Positions 5,939 to 13,003 of a stretch of DNA of 13,003 bases are shown piece after piece. The notes beneath the pieces are model-generated. The model was not told the DNA's origin, did not search any database, and worked only from the letters and a program-made list of their open reading frames with translations. The first letter of the stretch is position 1, and every line of letters starts with the position of its first letter. Origin of the DNA: CAKPSH01 sp964634355. Lineage in GTDB: Bacteria > Bacillota > Clostridia > TANB77 > CAG-508. The stretch lies in the NCBI GenBank assembly GCA_964634355.1, contig CAZWIF010000038.1, positions 1-13,003 of the forward strand, written 5' to 3'. Both the position numbers and the translations under genes were made by a program.

Positions 5939-6619
5939 ATGGGAGAAGAGAATAATGAAAACAAAATAAATACAGACGAAATCTTAAAAGAAACTTCAGA
6001 AACAATAAATGAAGTAAAAGATCAGGTAAAGGGAACCTTCAAAAAAGAAGAAATAAAAAATAGTGCAAAAGAAACAAAAAATTTTATTAGTGGAATGTTT
6101 AAGAATCCAGTAGGAGAATTAAAAAATATTGCAGAAGATAGTTCTAATGCAACTTTTAAATATGCGATAATTTTAATTATTATATGGATTGTAGCAGTTG
6201 CTATTTTAAAAATATATAATTTATCTACATGGAATATTTTTAGAAATGTGTTGCTTTTGATAAAGGCAATGCTTGCTCCAGTATTATCAATATTGGTATT
6301 AGCGGTTACATTACTTGTTTTAAATAAAAAGAAGGGTAAAAGTTTAATAACTTTAATTTCTGTAGTTACAGCGACAAAACTGCCAATTGTTATTGCATCA
6401 GTTGTAAATCTACTAAGATTAATTAGTTCAAGGATTACAACGATAACAAGTCCTTTTTCAGCATTTTGTACAGTATTAAGTGCAGTACTTCTATATTTTG
6501 GAGCTAAATTTGTATTTGAAGAAGAAGACGATAAGGAATTTATAAAGACGTTTGCTATAATTGAAGGAATATTTTACATAGCATATATAGTAATTGGATT
6601 ACTAGAAATTTATATCTAG
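5939..6619 (+). CDS. Yip1-like multi-pass membrane protein, function unknown
   Basis: This protein of 226 residues has a hydrophilic, mostly helical cytoplasmic N-terminus (1-70) followed by about five membrane helices (near 74-91, 108-128, 137-160, 172-190 and 203-224). The segment FKNPVGELKNIAED just before the first helix, and the overall five-helix plan, resemble bacterial Yip1-domain proteins, whose function is not established; that assignment is tentative. The start is set by GAGGAGG (5924-5930), eight bases before the ATG. An upstream in-frame start at 5906 falls at the predicted transcript start and lacks a ribosome site. The amphipathic pattern in its N-terminus (ETINEVKDQV, SAKETKNFIS) is reminiscent of the divergent secreted protein at 5293-5751. 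The gene has its own promoter and terminator and appears monocistronic. Confidence 0.8.
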   Translation: MGEENNENKINTDEILKETSETINEVKDQVKGTFKKEEIKNSAKETKNFISGMFKNPVGELKNIAEDSSNATFKYAIILIIIWIVAVAILKIYNLSTWNIFRNVLLLIKAMLAPVLSILVLAVTLLVLNKKKGKSLITLISVVTATKLPIVIASVVNLLRLISSRITTITSPFSAFCTVLSAVLLYFGAKFVFEEEDDKEFIKTFAIIEGIFYIAYIVIGLLEIYI

Positions 6620-6639
6620 AGTTGCAAAAAATTATAGTG

Positions 6640-6672
6640 GGGAAATTGGAACGGTTTCAATTTCCCTTTTTT
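6640..6672 (+). terminator. Intrinsic terminator of Yip1-like gene
   Basis: GGGAAATTG pairs perfectly over 9 bp with CAATTTCCC around a nine-base loop, and six T follow. It lies about 20 bases after the stop codon and is a classical rho-independent terminator. Confidence 0.85.
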
Positions 6673-6690
6673 AATTAAAATAAATTATAA

Positions 6691-6910
6691 TTTGTAGGGA
6701 TGTATTATTCACGAAAATGGTGATAATTATATTAATTTTATAAGCAAAGTTCAGAAAGCCTGCTGCTCACGGATTACCTGCAAAGTAATGTAATATATCT
6801 TTAACATTTTATCTTTCTTTCGCACATTACGGGACCTTCTGAATTTGCTGGAAAAATTAATATAATTATCCCAAATCGAATAAGACACGGAATTAAATCA
6901 TCCCAACAAA
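6691..6910. repeat. About 220-bp long-hairpin element, MITE-like or structured RNA
   Basis: The ends are inverted repeats: TTTGTAGGGATG (6691-6702) and CATCCCAACAAA (6899-6910), 11 of 12 matching. Inside, an 18-bp perfect arm (GATAATTATATTAATTTT, 6722-6739) pairs with 6853-6870. AGCAAA-G-TTCAGAA (6743-6756) pairs with 6837-6849 apart from one bulged G. An apical GTAATGT (6785-6791) pairs with ACATTAC (6824-6830). A 28-base 5' side loop (6757-6784) is GC-richer and faces only six bases. No open reading frame, own terminator or good promoter is seen, and I find no clear target-site duplication. A non-autonomous palindromic mobile element is the best guess; a structured RNA is the alternative. 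The rest of the 6620-7047 gap holds the upstream terminator and the polC promoter. Confidence 0.6.
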
Positions 6911-6979
6911 CAACAATTTATTTGGAAAATTTAAAATATGAATAGTCAATTTTATATGTGAAATTATTTATCAAAATAA

Positions 6980-7008
6980 TTGTAAAAAAATTTAATATTT
7001 GTTAAAAT
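6980..7008 (+). promoter_or_regulatory. Candidate polC promoter
   Basis: TTGTAA (6980-6985) and TAAAAT (7003-7008) are separated by 17 bases, with four and five consensus matches. Transcription would begin near 7015, about 33 bases before the polC ATG. The region is extremely AT-rich, so chance matches are common. Confidence 0.5.
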
Positions 7009-7047
7009 AATATAGAAAATTATAAAAAGGAAGACGGTATAAATAAA

Positions 7048-10000
7048 ATGCAAGGAGAAATGAGGAAAGTATCAGAAGTATTTAATGAATTTGATGAAAA
7101 GAATAATATAATGAAAGCAAAGATTGCAAATATTACAATCTCCAAGAAAACAGGAGAACTAACAATATCACTGCAATCTGAGGTGAAGATACAGACTGGA
7201 GAAATATTAGAGTTTGAAATATATTTAAAGAATAAATTTAATATTGTAAAAGCAAAGATAAGTGTAGAATATCCTAATAATTTAAAGAGTGAAAAATCAA
7301 ATAAAGAGAAGAGTATATCAGAGAAAGAAGAAATAATAGAGAATACATCCATAATTGTTGGAAGTAAAAGGGCAAAAATTAATGAAAAAATGATTAAAGT
7401 TAAAGATGTTACAGCAGATAGTGGAAGAGTTGCAATTTCAGGTAAAGTAACTAGAATAGAAGAAAGGGAATTGAGAAGCGGAAAAACATTATACTGTTTT
7501 GATGTGTATGACGGAAGTAGTAGCATAACTTGCAAATCATTTATAGAACCTGAAAAATTAGAAGGTGTAAGAGGAAGATTAAAAGAAAATTCGCATATTG
7601 AATTAGAGGGAAACGCACAATTTGATCCTTATACAAGAGAGGTTACAATAATTGCAAATGTGGTAATAGATGCACCTAAAAAAGAAGTGATGACTAGAAT
7701 GGACAATTCGGAAGTCAAGAGAGTAGAACTCCATATGCACACACAGATGAGTCAAATGGATGCAATAACACCTGTAGAAGATTTGATAAATAGAGCAAGA
7801 AAATGGGGAATGAAGGCAATTGCAGTTACAGACCATGGTGTTGTACAATCATTTCCACATGCTAATGACACAGTAAAAAAAGGAAATAACGACATAAAAG
7901 TATTGTATGGAGTTGAAGCATATTTATGCCCTGATGGACAGAATAGTGTTTATGGTGAGGGGAATATAGATATCGATACTGAATATTGTGTACTAGATAT
8001 TGAAACAACAGGAATACCATATAGAAGTGAAATGATAACAGAAATTGGTGCTATTAAAATTAAGAATGGAGAAATCATAGATCAATTTGAATGTTTTGTA
8101 AATCCGGAAAAGCCAATACCATATGAGGTAGTTCAGATTACACATATTACAGATGATATGGTTAAAAATGCAAGAACTATAAAAGAAGTTTTACCAGAAT
8201 TTATAAAGTTCTGTGGAGATGATGTTTTGGTTGCACATAATGCCAACTTTGATATAGGTTTTTTAAGATATCAGGCAAATAGATTAGGATTAAAATTTGA
8301 TAACACATATATTGACACTTTGAGCTTAGCTAAAGATTTATTTCCAGAATATACTAAATATAAGTTAGGAATAATTGCAGCCAATTTAAGAATAAAAGTA
8401 GATGTTGCACATCGAGCGCTGGATGATGTAAAAACTCTTGTGAAAGTTTTTGAGATAATGCTTAAAATGTTAAAAGATCAAGGTGTAGAAAAATTAAATG
8501 ATATAGATGCATTGTCAATAAAGAACATGAATATAAAAAAACTGCCTACTTATCATGCGGTTATTTTAGCGAAAAATAAAGTTGGACTAAAGAATTTATA
8601 TAAATTAATATCTTTTTCACATTTGGACTATTTTTATAAAAGACCAAGAATACCTAAAAGTGTCTATAAAAAATATAGTGAAGGATTGATAATAGGAAGT
8701 GCATGTGACCAAGGAGAGCTATATCAATCTATTTTAAACGGATATTCAGAAGAAAAAATTGAGAATATAGCAAAGTTTTATGATTATTTAGAAATTCAAC
8801 CATTGGGAAATGATGAGTATTTGATAAGAGATGGTATTTTACAGAGTAATGATGACTTGATTGCGATAAATAGAAAGATTGTTGAATTAGGAGAAAGACT
8901 TAATAAGCCAGTTTGTGCTACTTGTGATGTTCATTTTATGGATCCAGAAGATGAAATATATAGAAGAATATTACAAGCAGGTCAAGGGTTTGATGATGCA
9001 GACCATCAAGCACCATTGTATTTAAGAACAACAGAGGAAATGTTAGATGAGTTTGCGTATTTAGGTAAAGAAAAAGCTTATGAAGTTGTTGTTACAAATA
9101 CAAATTTGATAGCCGATATGTGTGATACCGTATGCCCAATATCTCCAGATAAATGTACGCCATATATTGAAGGATGTGAGAAAACAATAGAAGACATTGC
9201 AATGAATAAGGCACATGAATTATATGGAGACCCACTTCCAGAAATTGTAGAAACTAGACTTAAAAAAGAGTTAGATTCTATAATTAAAAATGGTTTCTCA
9301 GTTATGTATATTATTGCGCAGAAACTAGTATGGAAATCAAATGAAGATGGATATATAGTGGGGTCAAGAGGTTCTGTTGGTTCTTCACTTGTTGCATATA
9401 TGACAGGTATAACAGAGGTTAATAGTTTAAAGGCACATTATAGATGTCCACAATGTAAATATTCAGATTTTTCAGACCATGGATTTAAAAATGGATTTGA
9501 CCTTCCAGACGCATGGTGTCCAAAATGTGGAAAAAAATTAGTAAAAGATGGAATAGACATTCCATTTGAGACCTTCTTAGGTTTCAATGGAGATAAGGAG
9601 CCAGATATAGACTTAAATTTCTCGGGAGAATATCAAACAAAAGCACATAAATACGCAGAAGTAATACTGGGAAAAGGTACAACATTTAAAGCTGGTACTA
9701 TTGGAACAATTGCAGAAAAAACAGCATATGGATATGTAAAGAAATATTTTGAAGAGAGAAATAAAACTGTTAGTTCAGCAGAGATAAATAGACTAGCAAA
9801 AGGGTGTACTGGAATAAAAAGAACAACAGGACAACATCCAGGAGGAGTAGTTGTTGTACCAGCAGGACATGAAATTTATGAATTTTGTCCAGTACAACAT
9901 CCAGCAGATGACCCCAATTCAGATATTGTAACAACTCATTTTGATTATCACTCAATAGATAAAAATATATTGAAGTTTGATATGTTAGGACATGATGATC

Positions 10001-11031
10001 CAACCGTTATAAGAATGTTATATGATTTGACAGGAATAGACCCAACAAAAGTGCCTTTAGATGATAAAGCAACCATGTCAATATTTTCATCGACTGATGC
10101 AATAGGAGTAAGAAAAGAAGATATAAATTCCGAAGTTGGAACATTTGGCGTTCCAGAGTTTGGAACAAAGTTTGTTAGAGGAATGTTAGTTGATACAAAG
10201 CCAAGTACATTTGAGGAATTACTAAGAATATCAGGATTATCTCATGGTACAGATGTGTGGTTAAATAATGCACAGGATTTAATAAAAGAAGGAACTATAA
10301 CTTTGTCAGATGCAATATGTACAAGAGATGATATAATGATATATCTAATAGGAATGGGACTTCCTGCACAAAATTCATTTAAGATAATGGAATCTGTGCG
10401 TAAGGGCAAAGGATTATCAGAGGATCAAGAGGAATTGATGCGAGAAAACAATGTGCCTGAATGGTATATAGAATCTTGTAAAAGAATAAAATATATGTTC
10501 CCAAAGGCACATGCGGCAGCATATGTCATTAACGCATTTAGAATTGCATGGTTTAAAGTACATATACCAAAAGCATATTATGCAACGATGTATTCGATAA
10601 GAGCCGACGAATTTGATAGTGAGTTTATGATATTTGGTGAGAAAAAAGTAAAAGACAAAATGGAGGAAATAGATAAACTGGGAAATGCGGCAACACAGAA
10701 AGATAAAGGTATGTACAACGTACTTGAATATGTTTTAGAAATGTATAAGAGAGGAATATCATTTTTACCAATAGATATTTACAAATCAGATGGAACAAGA
10801 TTTAAAATGGAGGAAGATGGAATAAGACCACCATTAAGCAGTATAGCAGGACTAGGACAAGTAGCAGCAGAAAGTATAGTGGAAGCAAGAAAGGAAGGAG
10901 AGTTTATTTCAAAAGAAGACTTGATGAAGAGGTCAAAAGCGGGGAATTCGATAATAGAGTTGTTGGATAAATTTGGCTGCTTAGATGGAATGAGTACAAG
11001 TAATCAGTTAAGTTTGTTTGATGGATTTTAA
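7048..11031 (+). CDS. polC: DNA polymerase III alpha subunit, PolC type
   Basis: PolC is the replicative polymerase of low-GC Gram-positive bacteria, with built-in proofreading. Domains in order: a short N-terminal domain (1-75), a charged linker, an OB fold (about 120-210), the PHP domain starting at ELHMHTQMSQMDA (near 226), a DEDDh exonuclease inserted in it (D317, E319, D402, H455, D460), then the polymerase. Visible there are GSRGSVGSS (772-780), a four-cysteine zinc site (C800, C803, C824, C827), PDIDLNF with catalytic D853 and D855, and KFDMLGHDD with D978 as the likely third metal ligand. The extreme C-terminus carries a perfect clamp-binding motif QLSLF (1320-1324). At 1327 residues it is about 110 shorter than Bacillus subtilis PolC, and the shortfall lies entirely before the OB fold. 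The start is not certain: AAGGAAG lies 14 bases from 7048, and ATG 7060 is an alternative. It stands alone with a promoter and terminator. Confidence 0.97.
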   Translation: MQGEMRKVSEVFNEFDEKNNIMKAKIANITISKKTGELTISLQSEVKIQTGEILEFEIYLKNKFNIVKAKISVEYPNNLKSEKSNKEKSISEKEEIIENTSIIVGSKRAKINEKMIKVKDVTADSGRVAISGKVTRIEERELRSGKTLYCFDVYDGSSSITCKSFIEPEKLEGVRGRLKENSHIELEGNAQFDPYTREVTIIANVVIDAPKKEVMTRMDNSEVKRVELHMHTQMSQMDAITPVEDLINRARKWGMKAIAVTDHGVVQSFPHANDTVKKGNNDIKVLYGVEAYLCPDGQNSVYGEGNIDIDTEYCVLDIETTGIPYRSEMITEIGAIKIKNGEIIDQFECFVNPEKPIPYEVVQITHITDDMVKNARTIKEVLPEFIKFCGDDVLVAHNANFDIGFLRYQANRLGLKFDNTYIDTLSLAKDLFPEYTKYKLGIIAANLRIKVDVAHRALDDVKTLVKVFEIMLKMLKDQGVEKLNDIDALSIKNMNIKKLPTYHAVILAKNKVGLKNLYKLISFSHLDYFYKRPRIPKSVYKKYSEGLIIGSACDQGELYQSILNGYSEEKIENIAKFYDYLEIQPLGNDEYLIRDGILQSNDDLIAINRKIVELGERLNKPVCATCDVHFMDPEDEIYRRILQAGQGFDDADHQAPLYLRTTEEMLDEFAYLGKEKAYEVVVTNTNLIADMCDTVCPISPDKCTPYIEGCEKTIEDIAMNKAHELYGDPLPEIVETRLKKELDSIIKNGFSVMYIIAQKLVWKSNEDGYIVGSRGSVGSSLVAYMTGITEVNSLKAHYRCPQCKYSDFSDHGFKNGFDLPDAWCPKCGKKLVKDGIDIPFETFLGFNGDKEPDIDLNFSGEYQTKAHKYAEVILGKGTTFKAGTIGTIAEKTAYGYVKKYFEERNKTVSSAEINRLAKGCTGIKRTTGQHPGGVVVVPAGHEIYEFCPVQHPADDPNSDIVTTHFDYHSIDKNILKFDMLGHDDPTVIRMLYDLTGIDPTKVPLDDKATMSIFSSTDAIGVRKEDINSEVGTFGVPEFGTKFVRGMLVDTKPSTFEELLRISGLSHGTDVWLNNAQDLIKEGTITLSDAICTRDDIMIYLIGMGLPAQNSFKIMESVRKGKGLSEDQEELMRENNVPEWYIESCKRIKYMFPKAHAAAYVINAFRIAWFKVHIPKAYYATMYSIRADEFDSEFMIFGEKKVKDKMEEIDKLGNAATQKDKGMYNVLEYVLEMYKRGISFLPIDIYKSDGTRFKMEEDGIRPPLSSIAGLGQVAAESIVEARKEGEFISKEDLMKRSKAGNSIIELLDKFGCLDGMSTSNQLSLFDGF

Positions 11032-11036
11032 AATAA

Positions 11037-11066
11037 GGGAACGTTCTTAAAATTTAGGAACGTCCC
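11037..11066. terminator. Bidirectional terminator between polC and the TraX-like gene
   Basis: GGGAACGTTC (11037-11046) pairs with GGAACGTCCC (11057-11066) with a single bulged A. The hairpin lies between two convergent stop codons. On the minus strand it is followed by a TTATTTT run, so it is a good terminator for the glycosyltransferase-TraX operon. On the plus strand only scattered T follow. Confidence 0.7.
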
Positions 11067-11072
11067 ATCATT

Positions 11073-11825
11073 TCATATCAATAGATTATATATAATGCAA
11101 AGTAATGTTAAATGTACAGGATAGAATATATAAAATGCCATTTTGAAATTTTTACCTTTTTTACCATTATACAAATCAACAAAAATAAGAGGTATAAGGC
11201 CAAAAAAGAATAGAACAATATAAGCAATATTAAAATTGCTAGTTAGCCAAAATGGTATATAATATATTAGAGTTATTGCTATAACAGCTAAATTCATTAA
11301 TATTTTATTTTTACGAAATGCATAAAATAGAAAAATAAGGAATACACCATAAAAGCCATAATCAAAGTCAAATCCGTCTGCTATAAGTGCAATTACAATT
11401 GCAATCATAATTCCACATAATTTATATAAAAATTGAATATCATTTATACTTTTCTGTGATTTCTTAGAATGTGTTGTATCCTTGGTTACGTGTTCACTAA
11501 TTTTTATGAAAACATCATATATAGTTATTGATAATAATCCTAATATTAATGTAAAAATAATATTTAAAGAAGGACTAGAAGAAAGACAATATTGAAACCA
11601 AGCATATGGTATCTGAGAAATTATAGCAAATAATATTAATTTAATATAATATTTTTTTAAATTATGTGTATGTATATAACCTTCACTTATCTGAAAAGCA
11701 AATATAGGAAAAGCTATTCTTCCAATAAATCTCATCCAAGAAAGTTGCCCCATGTATATTAAACATCCAGCATGGTCTAATACCATACAAATAATTGCTA
11801 TTAATTTTAACATATAAGCAGTCAT
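11073..11825 (-). CDS. TraX-like membrane protein
   Basis: This is a polytopic membrane protein of 250 residues resembling the TraX family. The plasmid-borne founder acetylates F pilin; chromosomal relatives are widespread, belong to an acyltransferase-type membrane superfamily and are mostly uncharacterised. Family hallmarks near the N-terminus are the L-D17-H18-A-G motif in the first helix, and R-F-I-G-R-I-A-F-P-I-F-A-F with the following E48-G-Y and H-T-N-x-K-K-Y. About seven to eight hydrophobic helices can be counted. The start at 11825 is fixed by AAAGGAG nine bases upstream. A longer frame begins at 11867 and overlaps the stop of the upstream glycosyltransferase gene as ATGA, but has no ribosome site and adds a polar leader before the first helix. 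The two genes clearly form one operon. A role in acylating a surface glycan is an inference from this pairing. Confidence 0.85.
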   Translation of the reverse strand: MTAYMLKLIAIICMVLDHAGCLIYMGQLSWMRFIGRIAFPIFAFQISEGYIHTHNLKKYYIKLILFAIISQIPYAWFQYCLSSSPSLNIIFTLILGLLSITIYDVFIKISEHVTKDTTHSKKSQKSINDIQFLYKLCGIMIAIVIALIADGFDFDYGFYGVFLIFLFYAFRKNKILMNLAVIAITLIYYIPFWLTSNFNIAYIVLFFFGLIPLIFVDLYNGKKGKNFKMAFYIFYPVHLTLLCIIYNLLI

Positions 11826-11834
11826 TATAAATCG

Positions 11835-11840
11835 CTCCTT
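11835..11840 (-). promoter_or_regulatory. Ribosome site that sets the TraX-like start
   Basis: Read on the minus strand this is AAGGAG, preceded by more A and followed by CGAT, nine bases before the ATG at 11825. It lies downstream of the alternative start at 11867, so it argues for the shorter protein. Confidence 0.75.
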
Positions 11841-11863
11841 TATATATAATTGTGAACTAGTGT

Positions 11864-12820
11864 TCATCTATTAGTTTCTTTTTTCTCATTATAACAATCT
11901 ATGAAGTATAAAGGCCTTCCTTTTGATTCATAGAATGCTCGTCCAAGGTATTCTCCTATTACTCCAAGGAAAATCAATTGTAGACCACCTAAGAACAATA
12001 TAACTACCATCATTGAAGCATATCCAGGAACATCAACTCCCCAAATTAGAGTTTTAGCAATTATAATTAACATATAAATAAATCCAAAAACTGAAACTAA
12101 TATGCCTATAATTGCAGCCCAACGAAGTGGAGCGGTTGTGAATGAAGTTATCCCATCAATAGATAAGTTAGTTAATTTCCTATAATTCCATTTTGTTTTT
12201 CCAGCTGCTCTAGGGTCTCTATCGTATAAAATTTCTTTTTTATTATAACCAATCCAACTATAAAGCCCCTTTGTATATCTTTGTGATTCTCGCATTTTTT
12301 TAATTGCTTCAACACAACGTCTATCTAATAATCTGAAGTCCCCAGTATCTTTTTGAATCTCAATATTAGTCATACCTTGTAAAACTCTATAATATCCCCA
12401 TGAAGTAAGTTTCTTTAATAAGGATTCACCTTTTCTAGATTTACGTTTTGCATAAACATCATCATATCCTTCTTCCCAATATCTTAGCATTTCAGGAATG
12501 AGCTCTGGAGGATCTTGCAAGTCGGCATCTATATTAATCATACAATCCCCATTGACATAATCAAACCCAGCAATCATAGCTATTTCTTTACCATAATTTC
12601 TAGATAGATTTAAGTAGCAAACTCTTGAATCATGTTTTCTTATTTCTTTAATTAAATCTAATGTTCTATCTTTACTACCATCATTTACAAATAAAAGTTC
12701 AAAATTATATTGAGGAAGACTTTCCATAAGTTTTAACAATCTTTCATAAAGCATAGGTAAGACTTCTTCTTCATTATATGCAGGAATTAATATTGTAACT
12801 AATTTTTTATTTTCTTCCAT
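11864..12820 (-). CDS. Family 2 glycosyltransferase, GtrB/ArnC/dolichol-phosphate-sugar synthase type
   Basis: This is a 318-residue membrane-attached GT-A enzyme that probably transfers a sugar from a nucleotide donor to a polyprenyl phosphate lipid on the cytoplasmic face. Residues 8-230 hold the catalytic domain: PAYNEEE (13-19), FVNDGSKDRT (44-53) for nucleotide binding, the metal-binding DAD with LQDPPE (98-106), and T-G-D-F-R-L-L-D-R (159-167), typical of the GtrB/ArnC group. RAAGKTKWNY (204-213) matches the conserved loop near the lipid phosphate. Two membrane helices follow (about 233-256 and 266-292), the usual anchor of this group. Donor and acceptor cannot be read from sequence. 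The ribosome site is AAAGGA with a following TGAT, ten bases before the ATG. The gene is first in an operon with the TraX-like gene, with its own strong promoter upstream. The pair fits decoration of a teichoic acid or other wall glycan. Confidence 0.93.
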   Translation of the reverse strand: MEENKKLVTILIPAYNEEEVLPMLYERLLKLMESLPQYNFELLFVNDGSKDRTLDLIKEIRKHDSRVCYLNLSRNYGKEIAMIAGFDYVNGDCMINIDADLQDPPELIPEMLRYWEEGYDDVYAKRKSRKGESLLKKLTSWGYYRVLQGMTNIEIQKDTGDFRLLDRRCVEAIKKMRESQRYTKGLYSWIGYNKKEILYDRDPRAAGKTKWNYRKLTNLSIDGITSFTTAPLRWAAIIGILVSVFGFIYMLIIIAKTLIWGVDVPGYASMMVVILFLGGLQLIFLGVIGEYLGRAFYESKGRPLYFIDCYNEKKETNR

Positions 12821-12864
12821 ATTCTATCAATCCTTTCAAATATATACTGCTTTACAATGGCATA

Positions 12865-12893
12865 ATTATATTATATTGTGACAAAATTATCAA
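12865..12893 (-). promoter_or_regulatory. Promoter of the glycosyltransferase-TraX operon
   Basis: On the minus strand TTGATA (12893-12888) and TATAAT (12870-12865) are separated by exactly 17 bases. The -10 is perfect and the -35 matches at five of six positions. Transcription should start near 12858, giving a leader of about 38 bases. Confidence 0.8.
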
Positions 12894-12910
12894 GATTTTT
12901 TTGAGACAAG

Positions 12911-12946
12911 AAATTGCAATTTATAAATATTACAATTCTGCAATTT
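12911..12946. repeat. Inverted repeat upstream of the glycosyltransferase promoter
   Basis: AAATTGCA (12911-12918) and TGCAATTT (12939-12946) are perfect inverted copies 20 bases apart. They lie just upstream of the -35 hexamer of the minus-strand promoter, where an activator or repressor could bind. In such AT-rich DNA the match may be accidental. I see nothing else in the rest of the region to 13003. Confidence 0.35.
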
Positions 12947-13003
12947 TTTGTTGATTTTTATTTATTAATATGTTATTATCTAAAAAATTAATATCTCAAT
13001 TTT

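Noticed and set aside
6691..6910. T-box, TPP, c-di-GMP riboswitch or 6S RNA
   Set aside because: None of the conserved core motifs of these classes could be found, and there is no terminator or promoter arrangement that fits.
11826..11867. Longer TraX-like start coupled by ATGA overlap with the glycosyltransferase stop
   Set aside because: The good ribosome site lies downstream of it, and the extra residues are polar and not family-like. Coupled initiation is not excluded.

Overview
The window looks like chromosomal DNA from an AT-rich, low-GC Gram-positive bacterium, most likely a member of the Clostridia and possibly an uncultured gut lineage. The reasons are the very A/T-biased codon use, strong Shine-Dalgarno sites that match the Bacillota 16S tail, a PolC-type replicative polymerase with fused exonuclease, an HrcA/CIRCE-type heat-shock operator, and a split feoA-feoB iron transporter. 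No transposase, integrase, phage gene, CRISPR array or rRNA gene was found. The identifiable genes are mostly housekeeping, and I do not see a convincing new multi-gene defence or biosynthetic system.

Layout, left to right. Bases 1-85 hold the GC-richer end of an unidentified upstream unit and a terminator hairpin. Bases 197-777 hold a small heat-shock protein gene (hsp20) behind a CIRCE operator fused to a near-perfect sigma-A promoter; a 21-bp terminator stem follows. Bases 831-3048 hold a likely transcription unit of an AlkD-type DNA glycosylase, an unrecognised 271-residue protein, and the transcript-cleavage factor GreA. After a GC-rich palindrome come feoA and feoB (ferrous iron uptake, 3134-5231), closed by a related palindrome that doubles as a terminator. 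Bases 5293-6619 carry a divergent pair of envelope proteins of unknown role: a secreted, Asn/Thr-rich, membrane-anchored protein on the minus strand and a five-helix Yip1-like membrane protein on the plus strand. A roughly 220-bp long-hairpin element occupies 6691-6910 between that gene and polC. PolC (7048-11031) is complete in its catalytic domains but has a shortened N-terminal region. A shared bidirectional hairpin separates it from a minus-strand pair: a TraX-like membrane acyltransferase-superfamily protein and, upstream in the operon, a GtrB/ArnC-type glycosyltransferase with its own promoter at 12865-12893.

How the parts work together: hsp20 is probably repressed by HrcA and released by heat. 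AlkD and GreA both concern damaged templates or stalled polymerases, so their sharing a transcript is plausible but may be incidental. FeoA/FeoB form one transporter. The glycosyltransferase and TraX-like protein probably modify a surface polymer with sugar and perhaps acyl groups. The most interesting unexplained objects are the 220-bp palindromic element before polC, the unknown protein upstream of greA, the CIRCE/-35 compromise in the hsp20 promoter, and the compact N-terminus of PolC.
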